From the NCBI GenBank assembly GCA_963931865.1, contig OZ007512.1, positions 4,920,883-4,984,882 on the forward strand: DNA of 64,000 nt. Reading direction: 5' to 3'. This DNA is from Axinella damicornis (Eukaryota; Porifera; Demospongiae; Axinellida; Axinellidae). The translations under genes and the position numbers were made by a program. How positions within the stretch are numbered: position 1 is the first letter of the stretch; every line of letters begins with the position of its first letter. Below the pieces are notes generated by a model that was not told the DNA's origin, ran no database searches, and saw only the letters and a list, made by a program, of their open reading frames with translations. Positions 1 to 11,955 of this stretch are shown in pieces.

Positions 1-87
1 TAGTGGAGGTTCTGCTCAGATAGGCATTGCCAAAACAGTAGCTAAACCATGCAGCTGAAGATACGGACTGGACAGGCACCATAACCA

Positions 88-2005
88 TCAGAGCTTCTCC
101 ATATCCACACCGTCTGCACACTCTTCGAGTTCATTTGAAGTTTTGTATTTGGCTTTTCCAGCGATTCTCTTGCTTAGAGGAGTGCCCGTAGGTGCGGTCT
201 ATGCAGGAAATACTCAAAAAGTGAAGTGGTCACATGACGGACTTGAATGACGTGTAGTCGGTGCGATCACAGAGCAACTTTGTCGATGATGGTGCCCATC
301 CAGTCTAGTTTCTTCTCCTGTTAACCTATTATGGTTCACAGCTACTTACTCGAGAACTTCGCTGTCGTTTCTTTTGCTTGTGAAGGTCTGCAACATAGCT
401 CCCCTTCCTTTTCTCATTCTGGCAAAGGGTTCGAAAGTACCTTTTACAAGAAACTGCAGAATGAAGGGAACAGGTACATAAGTTAAGGTAAAGATGTTAA
501 TAGTTTCTTGAACTTACACTTCACTTCTCCTTCAGTGAAATGAGGAAACTGTCCACGAACTTCCTTCACAACAGATTCCATCACAGCATGATTAACAGGA
601 TCAGTAAACCTCTGCCTGCACGATTATACAACATGAACTGGTTAACGTTTAACAGCCTTCCCCCAAAGTTTCAAATAGCAACGCACAAAATGGGCTATTC
701 CATTAATAAAGGATACACCCCCTATTCAATTTGCATACCCCGGGACAGAAAATATGCCTTCTACAGACTTTAGTATACGGAAGTATGCGGAAAATTAAAG
801 TTCCCCAAAACTTACAGAGATTTACGACAGAATACGGAAACTCGGCGAATCCCCATAGGACAAATCATTTGCTCATCAATGGGGGTGTAACCTTATTTAA
901 CAGAATATCCCCATGCCCAGCCCAGGTCAAACTTTGCCATAATGATTGCTACAATCATCCCTCCTTGTGATAGGCATGATCATTTAAATAGTGAATGGAG
1001 CAGCGAGAACGTGTCTAGTTGGCAAATCAATGTGCAGGTTTAGTTACCTTGTGTTCCATCCACTTGTATCACTGCTTGTGGATTGAACCATATCTTTGTA
1101 GGTTCCTCGAACCTGAAGCTATAAATGTTGAGAATGAGCTCATATTTCCCCTGCAAAAGAAACTATATATCCCACCTACTATACTGATTTCCCTCCCTGT
1201 GGCAATTAAACGTGCGTATGCGCAAACTGTTCATAGTGCAATGCATGACAATAAAGTTGGAAGTTCAAGGTTCAAATAGCCCTAGTACTAGTAAAGGTCA
1301 TATGGATATGGATGCGACGAAGCTCAAAGGAGGCAGTAACAAGCGACCTTGCCAGTTTGTGAAGAGGTTAAAAGTCATTGGATAGTTCGTCGTCACTCAC
1401 AAACTCTTAAAAATGGGGAGCGGCTGTGAGTGAGGAAGAGCGACAGAGCAGCACCAGCAACAGAGCTGGAGGTGGAGCTTTCACCGAGGGGCCGAGTTTC
1501 GAGCACAGCCAAGTCAGTCCACTAGCACATGCCAAGCCAGGAGGGAGATCGAGAGAAAGAACAGGCCAAGGCAGCAGTTTCTCGAATCTATCGTTACCAA
1601 GGTAGCCTTGTATTTGCATAGACGAACGGCGCCGGCGATGAGATTCAATGGACAAATCAGATGGGATATAGAGCCCGGTCACCAGGGATTCTATGGCAAC
1701 GTAAACCGACCTTGTCCTCGGGGATTGGGTCGGTTTACTGCATGCCATAAATCCCTGGTGACCGGGCTCTAACTATTACATATTAAACCATATAACATCC
1801 GCTAATATATATAGTACTTACCGACACGTCCCTATTGACTTTCTGTTTGGAATTCCTGGTTTGGGATCCGGAACCACCACCAGCAACCACCTTTTCTAAC
1901 ATCAAGGCAATTTTCTTTTGCTCAGCTTGCACAGACTGGAGGGAATTCTTGACCTCCTGAATATCGCCCTGAGTGTTCTCTTGGTCAGCAGCAATATTTA
2001 AACTT
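88..2005 (-). CDS. 3' part of an unrecognised gene, four minus-strand exons
   Basis: Four exons read on the minus strand and splice in frame: about 2005-1822 (ends at a GTAAGT donor, phase 0), 611-518 (ends phase 1 at GTAAGT), 453-350 (ends phase 0 at GTAAGTAG) and 198-88 (acceptor TTCCTGCATAG, ends with TGA). The first exon looks like a coiled coil (KNSLQSVQAEQKKIALMLEK) followed by a Gly/Ser linker. The next two contain FTDPVNHAVMESVVKEVRGQ and a basic stretch (HKQKKRQRSSR), suggesting a nucleic-acid-binding or nuclear protein. I do not recognise the family; the arrangement of the 611-350 exons is loosely like the end of a BEN domain, which is speculation. The 1.2-kb intron holds a palindromic element. 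The 5' end is not located: no in-frame ATG precedes the coiled coil, so it probably starts at an acceptor near 2005. Phase agreement at three junctions is the main support. Confidence 0.6.
1669..1772. repeat. palindromic MITE in the intron of the 0.1-2.0 kb gene
   Basis: Arms beginning GAGCCCGGTCACCAGGGAT and ending in its reverse complement give a near-perfect 104-bp palindrome with a short loop around 1715-1730. Foldback miniature element; no coding content. Confidence 0.75.
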
Positions 2006-2930
2006 GCAGTACTTCTTCAGACCAATTGACGTGTACATGACAGTACCGCGTATTGCATGTTCTCTTTACATGTATCAGCTCCGCCTTCTTCGAATTCATC
2101 ACTGCTAAAGGGACCGCTGTGAATGTCCAAACTAGCCATAAACAGTAATCGTCTCTATTACGCGCAGCTGCGCATTGCATATTGGCAGCTGCTCTCGTCG
2201 AACAGGAACATTACGCATGCGCGGGTTACAAAATGACCTTGCATTAACAGTGATTTTTAATCATACCTAATGCAGTAGTCATATACGAATAGGAGCATGA
2301 AAGAGTTGTTAAAAATACTGTATGAAATGCTAGCTACTGTCTGCAATTAAATTCAAGGAAATGTACTGTACACAGCTCATTATAAACATTGCTACCATGC
2401 AGCTGCCACCGAGAGCCTACATGTGCATCACCATGCACCAGAGGGACACTTGGGTGTTATGGAGTGACACCTTGCAGCTGAGGGAGACCCAGCAGCTGGA
2501 AGGGGGAGCAGGGGCAAGGGGAGTGACTCCATTATGAACTTCAACATGCTGCTCCACCCATCCACATTCCAAGGTGAGACGTTGAGCAGCCATACCACAT
2601 ACCTTATATGGACGGTGTGCAGTGGAGTCAGAGTCTCATGATCAACTCAGGCTCTGTCCTGAGTTCGAATCCCACTGATTATCATTACCATTACACATAT
2701 GCATACAAATCCCCAAATTGTACTTGACTACAAACCACGGCAAGATTACAATTAAGTTCTACACGATGATTTTGGAGTCTGTTGCAGAGACTACGATGGA
2801 CAAGTCTTGCAGTATAATGTGTGCCACTGGTGTACAGCTGTGTACGGTTTATCTTGAGTAAGAACTTCTTCTCGTAGCATAGAAACAGTCTCCATACGGA
2901 CCTACAGGATATAACATGAGGACTCAGTCT
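2006..2930. other. intergenic stretch with a tRNA-like B-box
   Basis: No exon with convincing splice signals was found. At about 2620-2685 the text GAGTTCGAATCCCA matches a pol III B-box and sits about 40 bases after a weak A-box-like stretch, so a tRNA-derived SINE fragment is possible. Otherwise featureless. Confidence 0.3.
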
Positions 2931-2937
2931 ATAGCCT

Positions 2938-3185
2938 CTAGCCCCTCTCGACCCGGCACGAAAGGTGGAGAGAGTCCAGTACACAAGGCCTCAGTCTATC
3001 CACTAGCCCCTCTCCACCGGCACGAAAGGTGGAGAGAGTCCAGTACATGAGGATTCAGTCTAGCTGCTAGCCCCTCTCCACCCAGCACAGAAGGTGGACA
3101 GAGTCCAGTACATGAGGACTCAGTCTAGCCACTAGCCCCTCTCCACCCGGCACGGAAGGTAGAGAGAGTCCAGTACATGAGGACC
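2938..3185. repeat. minisatellite, about 65-bp unit, four copies
   Basis: Units begin CTAGCCCCTCTCCACC at about 2938, 3002, 3067 and 3133 and share GAGAGAGTCCAGTACATGAGGA. A related hairpin lies at 4412-4485 (CTAGCCACTAGCCCCTCTCC paired with its complement). Confidence 0.8.
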
Positions 3186-3239
3186 CAGGCAATGTGGGGA
3201 GGGGGTAGAGCACCTGGTATACACTAGCTGTTCGTGTAT

Positions 3240-3650
3240 GGTCCATATACCCGTTGAAGCCCATATGAATCCTAGCCTCATACCAAGGCCCACACACGGA
3301 ACACGGAAGTGGGCCTGGTGACACTTGGCAAAAATTCCCATATGTGCTGAGGTCAGCAGTCTTCGTTTTGGGTAGGCGAATCCATTGCCAATTATTGCGT
3401 AGTAATTACATTCTTTACCAAGTGAAAAGTGTAGCCGTTTGATAAAACTGCTGTTCTAGCTTTCAAGACACCTCCTACTTAGCCATCACCAACAGCTACC
3501 TTCCATGTGAATTTGAATGCATCCAAGTAAGAAGCTTATGCAATTATGCTGACTGAGCACATACGGAAATTTTGCCAAGTGTCACCAGGCCCTCTTCCAT
3601 GTTCCGTGTGTGGGCCTGGGTATGAGGCATATGAATCCAAGGAGTCTGCA
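3240..3650. repeat. inverted repeat of about 95-bp arms
   Basis: 3255-3350 and 3552-3640 are reverse complements (both contain GTGTCACCAGGCCC or its complement next to CACACACGGAACA). The spacer of about 200 bases has no gene. This looks like a terminal-inverted-repeat element or the two ends of one. Confidence 0.6.
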
Positions 3651-5285
3651 TGTAAGGCCATTCACACCGGCACTCACATTCACTTCTTCAGCAATTCTTC
3701 CGTAAGTGCACATGTATACCCTACCTTCAAACTTCCTGACGATGTACACTTATTAGCAAAAAATGCTCTTAGAGAGTGAAAGCTGGGGCTGTGTCCGGAA
3801 ACCCCCTACTATCTGGAACCCCCTACCGTCTGGAACCCCTACTGTCTGGGACCCCCTCCCTAACCTCACACTGTAAAATGTGTGGAAGCAGGTCTATCAA
3901 TGTACTATGTGTGGACCATATCTGGTACAGTGAAAATTCAATTTTGTTTCACTTGACAGTGAACACACAGTTCCTCAATAGTGACACCTGCTCACCTGCT
4001 AAGATGAGACGTACTGTACCCATGCTCATAAGGTCAGACTAGAGTGTACCCAGCAGTAATTACAGGGGCAATGTCCGACTTCAAACTGAATGGCAGTCCT
4101 GCTCTCCATATATTCCTGCCCTGCACACAGATTCACAGGAATACAAGTGGAATTATTTGTTGCACATGCAAAGAAGAGTATTCTGTCCATTAGATTGTCT
4201 CTCTAAATTGTAAAATGGGTGACATACAAACTCAGTGTTCACTACTCTAGCAGTGGGGACATAGCTATGCGGTTCATTTTAGGTTTAGGGATGTGGGCGG
4301 TGACCAGGAAACTGGACATTATTAGGCACTACACAATGCAAGTCCTTAGTCTTGTGCCCAGACACACCCCCTCATAGGTCTCTCCCCTCGTAGGTACAGG
4401 ATGGAGAGCAGTCTAGCCACTAGCCCCTCTCCGCCAAGCCAGTTAGCCATGACCGGCCGGACGGAGAGGGGCTAGCGGCTAGACTAGATGGATGGTTGGA
4501 GTTACTAGTTGTGGTCAACTCCTCTGATGAAAAGATTTCCCCATCACACTACTATAATGTGGGAAGCTACCAAAACTTCACACTCAGCAGATTACCCACG
4601 CAAGTGGAACATTTATTTCTAAATATGGTAAAACAACTTGAAAGTTGGAATTTCACACGACATTTTTCACACATACAGTAGAAAAGTTAGATTCTCTTTC
4701 TCTCCATGGCTCCTGGTAGAAGCTAGCCTCGTTTCCAGGCCCCACCCAGCTTTCCATTGCTTGCAGTACGGTTAAGCAGAGTGTGGGTCTGGGAACGAGG
4801 CTAGGTAGCAGCTACATGTAGAGCAGCTGCAGCACGGCACACAGCCTCTCGAGTGGATATCTGGTCTATGAGTTACGTACACATGTAGGTGCCTTTAAGA
4901 AGGCCTTCACCTCTGATTATGAGACATACTATACCATTGAAACAGCAGTGTTTCATATGGCTGCTGTAAATACTGTACTAGAACCTTAATTGGATTATTA
5001 GGAAGCACATCTGTTTTCATAGCTCTTGCAAACCACAGCTGCCTGACCTACCACAACCGATGAAGTTCTCTCCCTCAGTCAGCCTCTCAGGGGCTGTCTT
5101 CGCGAGGAAGGACAGACAGAGACCTGAGCCTATGATGAAATCCCAACGTCTATCCAGAACCCTGTGTATATGGATGTGTGTATTGTGTGTGTATAATGTG
5201 AGCATGCATGCGTAAATGCATCGTCATAATGGTACACTCCCACATAACTCCATGTGGTTTTTAAGTGCATGCACAAACAGTGGAT
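3360..5285. other. intergenic, small repeats only
   Basis: Contains a short run of a 17-bp unit (CCCCCTACTGTCTGGAA-like, 3797-3857), the 4412-4485 hairpin, and at 4723-4805 a copy of the abundant foldback family that begins AGCCTCGTTTCCAGGCCC and ends GGGAACGAGGCTAGG. No supportable exon. Confidence 0.5.
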
Positions 5286-5288
5286 AAC

Positions 5289-6245
5289 AGGCACTCTCTC
5301 CTCCCCACTACGAGCCTGGGAACCAGGTCATAACAGGCTCTCTCTCCTCCCCTCTACGAGCCTGGGAACCAGGTCATAACAGGCTCTCTCTCTTCCCCTC
5401 TACGAGCCTGGGAACCAGGTCATAACAGGCTCTCTCTCCTCCCCTCTACGAGCCTGGGAACCAGGTCATAACAGGCTCTCTCTCCTCCCCTCTACGAGCC
5501 TGGGAACCTGGTTATAACAGGCTCTCCTCCCCTCTACGAGCCTGGGAACCAGGTCATAACAGGCTCTCTCTCCTCCCCTCTACGAGCCTGGGAACCAGGT
5601 CATAACAGGCTCTCTCTCCTCCCCTCTACGAGCCTGGGAACCTGGTCATAACAGGCTCTCTCTCCTCCCCTCTACGAGCCTGGGAACCAGGTCATAACAG
5701 GCTCTCTCTCCTCCCCTCTACGAGCCTGGGAACCAGGTCATAACAGGCTCTCTCTCCTCCCCTCTACGAGCCTGGGAACGAGGTCATAACAGGCTCTCTC
5801 TCCTCCCCTCTACGAGCCTGGGAACCAGGTCATAACAGGCTCTCTCTCCTCCCCTCTACGAGCCTGGGAACCAGGTCATAACAGGCTCTCTCTCCTCCCC
5901 TCTACGAGCCTGGGAACGAGGTCATAACAGGCTCTCTCTCCCACACTCTATGAGCCTGGGAACCAGGTCATAACAGGCTCTCTCTCCTCCCCTCTACGAG
6001 CCTGGGAACCAGGTCATAACAGGCTCTCTCTCCTCCCCTCTACGAGCCTGGGAACCAGGTCATAACAGGCTGTCTCTCCTCCCCTCTACGAGCCTGGGAA
6101 CCAGGTCATAACAGGCTCTCTCTCCTCCCCTCTACGAGCCTGGGAACGAGGTCATAACAGGCTCTCTCTCCCACACTCTATGAGCCTGGGAACCAGGTCA
6201 TAACAGGCTCTCTCTCCTCCCCTCTACGAGCCTGGGAACCAGGTT
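5289..6245. repeat. minisatellite, 46-bp unit, about 21 copies
   Basis: The unit AGGTCATAACAGGCTCTCTC / TCCTCCCCTCTACGAGCCTG / GGAACC repeats head to tail for about 955 bases with very few substitutions (ACGAGGT for CCAGGT; a CCACACTCTATGAG variant at about 5940 and 6170). The pair of variant units recurs with the same neighbours, indicating higher-order duplication of blocks. CCTGGGAAC resembles the end of the local CCTCGTTCCC foldback family, so the array may have started from one. Confidence 0.95.
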
Positions 6246-6719
6246 AATGATATGGCCTCCAAAAACCTAACAAATGTAGGAGTATGTTAACTGTCATCGC
6301 ACATGACCAGATCTCCCAGGCCTTCCCCTGTCGTATTAGCATACGGCAAGTGATCAAATACTGGCGGTGGGAATGGCCTGGGAACGAGGCTAGGAGTGTG
6401 TGACCCTACATAGTGTCCAATGATTGACCAAGTACTGCACATTATACAAACAGCACTAGATTTTGCAAACTTACTTTCAAGGTCAAAGGCAACAGTTCCC
6501 CCAATCGTGTGCCATGAAGGGGAAGAGCTCCTTCCCAAGGGACATGAATCTCTCCTGGAGGGAAGAGGAGCAGCAACTGGGGATGGTACGGTGACAGCAA
6601 CTCCACGGACACCAACTGTACCCTGACCTCATATATACCCAGGCCAATCGGGAACACCAACTGTACCCTGACCTCATACCCAGGCCACTCGGGAACGTTA
6701 CTGGGTCACCGAGGTTTTT

Positions 6720-6880
6720 CTGTGCGGTCACAGGGTCACGATGGTTTGGTCACAGGGTCACAGGGTCACGATAGTTTTGTCACAGGGTCACAAGGTCACG
6801 ATGGTTTTGTCACAGGGTCACAACGGTTTGGTCACAGGGTCACAATGGTTTGGTCACAGGGTCACAGGGTCACGCCAGTA
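6720..6880. repeat. GGTCACAGGGTCAC tandem repeat
   Basis: About seven imperfect copies of a 20-24 base unit (GGTCACAGGGTCACGATGGT). Diverged copies recur at 7299-7400 inside another short element. No coding support. Confidence 0.8.
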
Positions 6881-7030
6881 TTTGATTGCTTGCAGTATGC
6901 AGTAATAGTATAATACTACAAGTGATCAAATACTGGCGGTGGGAACGAGGCTAACTTTTGCTGTTTCCTGCCGTAAAAAGCGAGTGGTCTGAGGCTCGAG
7001 ATGTGTTACAAAGGCACATTATGTTTGCCA

Positions 7031-7152
7031 TTAGCCTCGTTCCCAGTCCCACGCCCAGCTTTTCGTCGCTTGCAGTACGGTAAAGCTTACCCTGCTTTAC
7101 CGTACTGCAAGCGACGAAAAGCTGGGCGTGGAACTGGGAACGAGGCTAGCTT
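7031..7152. repeat. full-length foldback MITE (CCTCGTTCCC family)
   Basis: TTAGCCTCGTTCCCAGTCCC ... GGGAACGAGGCTAGC with arms containing AGCTTTTCGTCGCTTGCAGT and its complement: a 120-bp near-perfect palindrome. Fragments or copies of this family recur at 4723-4805, 9020-9095, 17106-17163, 19779-20038, 29877-29920, 34440-34515, 33108-33186 and 63449-63546, making it the commonest repeat here. Confidence 0.85.
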
Positions 7153-8636
7153 GCCATGCCTCCAAGGAACAGAAGTGTGTTGCTGAACACTCTGCTGTGT
7201 CACGTCTGAGCTCAGTCTCCTTCGCTGAATAACCTCATGGCTGCTGCTTCGCTGCTTTTCAAGGTCCCGCCAGCGTGGCAGTATACAATGTAGTTGGGAG
7301 GTCACAGGGTCACGAATAATCTTAATTACAGTGCAGTCACAGGGTCACAAACAATTTTTAGGGCTGGTCACAAGGTCACCGCCGAATTTTGGCGGGCACA
7401 ATTTGTGACCCCAGTCGCAGCTCTAAGTATTGCAAATATGGGAGTGACCACCCCTTGCAACCCAATTAGTCAATTAGGGAGTTGTTGAGCCTCGCTCAGG
7501 TTCAGGTACTCCATAGCATGCTTTCTTAGCAGAAAGTTGGGACTAGCACCACACAATGGTTTCCATGGCATGACAGACCCTAGCCTCCTACCCAGACCTC
7601 CTACACCAGGAGAAAGGGGAACAACATTCTCGCATGTACCACCAAGGAATCTGTAGAATCTGATTGGTTCATCTGAAAATCATCTTGCACGTACTGGCTT
7701 AATCTCTCAACTGAAAGGCAATGAGCAAGAAAGGGAAATGGCTACTCAAAAGGAGGGTGGATATATTTCCGTGTTTATTGACAAGAGCTAAGGCAAGTAT
7801 GTTTATCCTACCTTACTCTCCCTGCTATAAATTTCTACTTCTGTCATGCTTCTTAGCACCAGGGCAGATCCTCGTTCCCAGTCCTCCATATCCTCGTTCC
7901 CAGTCCTCCACTGTTGCTTGCAGTGCTTATATAATGCAAGAGCATGTGGTAAAATTTACACTCCTCTGAACATAGGCACACCTTGAGCAAGACCTACTCC
8001 ATGACGGAATAGCTACTCATAAACATTATCGCATCTCGGTTACGAATGTTGGCAGATTCCAACTACTCTTACCTACATATACATGTACTACGCACCATTG
8101 ACCTAGTAGTCGAGATTGGCAAGCTAGTCGTTGTTCGGCACCGTCCCCCCTCATTCATTGTGCACCACTACAGAAGCTGGCACTTGAATGGCTGACATGG
8201 AGGCTTCAGCTGAATGGCAACTGCAATTTGGTGACAGAAAATCTGGGGGTTGCTTGGTGTGGTTTCTCGGCAGCATTATGTGGTAGGATGCATAGCACCT
8301 CACTATAGCCCCCTAACCTCACTATAGCCCCCTAACTAACGTCAACCTCGCTAACGTCTTCGTATTCTTCCTGGCAACGCTTAGCCATCTTCAACCTCAA
8401 TCAGCAACTTCGCACAACTTCGAACAACTAAACTTCGCACGCTGAACTGACTTTCGCACCTTCGTTTTCTTCCACAGGAAACCACGCCTACTATACTATT
8501 ACAGATTGTGAGCGTGCACGCGCGAGGCACAGACACTGCGCATGCGTATTCCTAGTAGGAGTATACATGTAGGTTGTTCCAGTACATGTATTCCATTCCG
8601 GTATTCCACTCCAGTGGAGCAGTCCAGTGATTCATT
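7153..8636. other. intergenic, no supported gene
   Basis: Apart from the diverged GGTCAC repeat (7299-7460) I see no exon with donor and acceptor. Two short CCTCGTTCCCAGTCCTCC repeats sit near 7870-7910. Confidence 0.4.
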
Positions 8637-8816
8637 ATGGCTGATATAAAGAACTCAGGCTGTGAACACCTGGCCTGCACCACTTCTATTGAAAGTTCTA
8701 GCAACAACACTACATCCCGACCAGTGGTCTGGGGTCCGGCCTGGTGCCGAACATCAGATTGGGGACCTGGTCAGTGGTCAGCATCATTTCCATCCATTCA
8801 AGGAGGGTGGGAATGA
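8637..8816 (+). CDS. small ATG-started ORF or first exon, unrecognised
   Basis: ATG at 8637 opens a 59-codon frame (begins MADIKNSGCEHLACTTSIES, later WGPAWCRTSDWGPGQWSASF) closed by TGA at 8814-8816. Composition is protein-like, rich in Trp and Ser. It may be a first exon: a GT follows AAGGAGG near 8806. It lies upstream of gene 1 on the same strand. No family recognised; could be chance. Confidence 0.25.
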   Translation: MADIKNSGCEHLACTTSIESSSNNTTSRPVVWGPAWCRTSDWGPGQWSASFPSIQGGWE

Positions 8817-9186
8817 GACCAGGGCAATCACAGAGGAAGACCAACTACCTCTAAAACCATGAGACCTTGTGTGGCCGTGTGAGCGTGAGACAAGCTCTGA
8901 AACCACGAGACTCACAGTAAATCTGTGGGAGTTGGCAGGCCTGCAATTACTCACCACAGATAATTGAGCCTATGCTCACACACAATGTACGCTCCTGAGC
9001 AGATCGTACCACAAAGCTAGCGTCGTTCCCAGGCCCCCGCCCAGCTTTTAGTTGGTGGTGACAAAGAGCTGGGCGGAGTCTGGGGACGAGCCTACCACAG
9101 AGCATCACCATTCTATCTCGCCATGAAAATAAGGCCTCAAGCTGATTGGTCAGCTCCATCTTGAGCAGAATATGTTGGTAAGACAA

Positions 9187-9455
9187 GGGGGTGACACTCT
9201 CATTCACGCTGTACGGTAGTCAGAGCTGCGACCGGGGTCAAGAAATCTTGACCGTCATTTTTGCTGCTTGACCACTTGACCACATCCCAAAAGACTCTTG
9301 ACTGTTTGACTGTGCTGTATTTCAGCTGTTGACCGCCGACAGTATACAGAAGAATACGTAGCGACTCCACCCCTTCCTTATAGTATACGGGGTCAAGATT
9401 CTCTCAATAAGCACGGTCGCAGCTCTGACTATGGCGTCTATGGGAGTGTCACCCC
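9187..9455. repeat. TIR element, GGGGTGACACTC family, copy 1
   Basis: Begins GGGGGTGACACTCTCAT and ends ATGGGAGTGTCACCCC. The interior carries repeated CTTGACC words and CCGGGGTCAAGAAATCTTGACC. Same family as 10143-10428. Non-coding, 269 bp. Confidence 0.8.
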
Positions 9456-10142
9456 ATTGTAAGATAGGCCTCATGCCTTGCTTGGCACTGGGGCCAACAC
9501 ATGTACATGCCCATGGTCCACTGCATGCATGCCCTATAGCCCAGTGTATGTCACTCATACAACAAGCTTCTAAATTATAGTCTGGTCCACAGACCCTCCC
9601 TTCACGCGTACTCCAATCACGCACGCATGGAGGGTCTGGGGACGAGAATATATACGTAGTATGGTCTAGCTACAGACTGATTAACCTTGGTGTCTGCCCA
9701 GTCTTCGTGGTCGCGATGAGATCCCGCTGCATCTCGCCGTGCAGTACAGTGCTAGCTAGCTCTCCAAACTACACACGTGCACGAACGCTTTACCAAACTC
9801 CACCCACCATAATATTTCCAATTTCTGATCCCGGAAGCGACTTGTTGGGTGTGTCAAGCTGCGCGGTCTTCGCTATGGCTGAGAAAGCGACCACAGGTTA
9901 GTGCGAGGCCAATTTACAGTATTACATAACTGTCTGACCAGACTCTAAGGGGCTGGCTATAATAGTCCCATCGCAGGAACCAATTTGGGGGTGTAGTGCC
10001 CCACCCCCCAAATTGGTTCCTCCCAGAAAAATCCCCCGCAGCTAAAGTAATCCCCTCAATTATTGCAGGCCTACATGCGATTGCAGTTGGTTATAAGTCA
10101 GTTCTGAATCATCCGTTGTCATATTTAACTTGCTCCACCTCA
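9456..10142. other. promoter-like region, candidate start exon and a short hairpin
   Basis: At 9875-9896 an ATG reads MAEKATT and runs straight into a GTTAGT donor in phase 1, the same phase and design as the gene 1 start exon at 11956; it could be an alternative or older first exon. At 9975-10023 the pair AGGAACCAATTTGGGGGTG / CCCCCAAATTGGTTCCT forms a perfect hairpin. Confidence 0.3.
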
Positions 10143-10428
10143 GGGGTGACACTCCCATTATGGGAGCGTCATATTTGACGCCATAGTCAGAGTTGCAACC
10201 GGGGTCAAGAAATCTTGACCGTCAGTTTTGCTGCTTGACCACTTGACCACATCGCAAAAAGACTCTTGACCGTTTGACTGCACTGCATTTCAGCCGTTGA
10301 CCACTTGACCGCCAATAGTATAGGGAAGGATGCGTAGCGACTCCACCCCTTCCTTAGTATACGGGGTCAAGATTCACTGATAAGCCCGATCGCAGCTCTG
10401 ACTATGGCGTCTATGGGAGTGTCACCCC
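10143..10428. repeat. TIR element, GGGGTGACACTC family, copy 2
   Basis: Same termini and interior as the copy at 9187-9455, with extra sequence after the left terminus (GGGAGCGTCATATTTGACGC). The two copies lie under 1 kb apart in the same orientation. Confidence 0.8.
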
Positions 10429-10697
10429 CTTGCCTTTTCAAGCTCTTGTCACAACTGGTGCACTCACTAGCAGGAGCAACCACTCTCAGTTGAATCTCCT
10501 GTTGGTGAGTGGCCTCATTCCCACACCAAACAGTCTGGGAGCGAGGCTAGAGATCGTACCACAATGTACGTTGTCACGACATGGAGTGAGCTCCCTTCGA
10601 GGGTCATGTTTTCACCTTCTCACAGTCTGGGATAGACAGAGGGACTGCCAATTAGTATTATGTGTGGCAATAGTTCACACTAGTTTGTTATTATATA

Positions 10698-10842
10698 AGT
10701 ATCACCATAGTACCAAGCTATACCGGAAAATATCACGAGTTTGTTGCCGTAGTATTGTTACGAGTGCGAAGCACGAGTAACAATGCCGAAGGCGACAAAC
10801 GAGTGATATGTTTCCGGTATAGCTTGGTACTATGGTGATACT
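10698..10842. repeat. 145-bp near-perfect palindrome
   Basis: AGTATCACCATAGTACCAAG ... CTTGGTACTATGGTGATACT, with inner arms ATTGTTACGAGTGCGAAGCA / complement. Long cruciform-capable foldback element. Confidence 0.85.
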
Positions 10843-11955
10843 GATTTTATCATACAAACCATTGCACGTTCCTCTACCAATGAACGTAGCGAATGCGCGT
10901 TACCACAGCTTGCTTGACGACAACATTATCATTTCTGGTTACCAACCCTTCGCGTTAGTACGGTACGCTACAAACGCTTGGGCGAGAAGGCCTGCGTACC
11001 AAGCCCAAGGCGGAGCCACGCCGATAACTGGCAGCTGTACGGTCAGTCCACGTTGATGACTGGCAGTTGTACGGTCCATTTCAAACGGGATGCCCAAGTA
11101 TACGAACGAGTTCAACCTCGACTTCCAAAAGTATCGAGATGTAAGTCAGCCCTCTTCAGGAGCCCAAAAGGTAGTCAGTACCAGCTAGTCCAGGTAGTCT
11201 CTGACACGAAACTATAACAGATTTGCTGTAGCGCACGTGACTTACTGTACATAATACGGATATCTCGCGTGACCTACAGTACTAATACGGATTTTTCACG
11301 TGACCTACTGTACAAAATACGGGTTTTTATCAACTGCGCTTGCGTACCAGGCTTTCCCATTGACTGCTGTACATTATTCAAACGTAGGTGTATGATAAAG
11401 GATTTTAATGGACACCTGATTCAAGCCGACCAATACCACGATTATGAACATAGCTATCCAATTACTGCTACTAGTACTTCCCAGAAATCCATAGTCTGCT
11501 AGTGCTATGCATATTGCTAGGTGATTGCACATGGGAAGACACAAATCGTGAATATTGTCACAGTGAATAATATTGTAACTAAGTTCCAATTACGTAATGA
11601 ATATTTACCAGTTGTACCAAATAACATTGTGAACTGTGTACCCAGGTCAGTATGTTGGCAGCAAATATGAAAATGATCGTTACTGCACTCTGCATAGATG
11701 CACAGCTGCAGCACTGGTGTCAGGAAATTTCGCCGCCAGGGAAAAAAACCGTTGCGGCGTCGAAATTTCCTAGCATTTGTGGCCCTCTATTATATCGGAG
11801 CATATATGGGAACAACGGTAATTCCTGGGGATTATTGTAGCCCCCAGTAAAGTTCGTCGCTCACAGTTATGTGCAAACAAATCTACATCACTGAGATGCA
11901 CGTACCAAGGACAATATGACATACTGCTAACATACTAAATTGCTAAAGTGCTACC
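10843..11955. other. upstream region of gene 1
   Basis: Holds three tandem copies of an approximately 40-base unit (CGTGACCTACTGTAC...AATACGGATTTTT, 11230-11328) and a small inverted pair AGGAAATTTCG / CGAAATTTCCT at 11718-11772. The promoter of gene 1 should lie in the last few hundred bases, but I see no diagnostic element. Confidence 0.4.

Noticed and set aside
1407..1748. 113-codon minus-strand ORF
   Set aside because: Overlaps the palindromic element at 1669-1772 and has low-complexity, arginine- and leucine-rich content with no splice support.
3067..3341. Overlapping minus-strand ORFs across the 65-bp minisatellite
   Set aside because: They follow the repeat unit and an inverted repeat, so the open frames are by-products.
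5289..6245. CRISPR array
   Set aside because: The 46-base units are contiguous with no unique spacers and the genome is eukaryotic.
6287..6731. Several overlapping ORFs on both strands
   Set aside because: Repeat-derived; no coherent domain, acceptor or donor.
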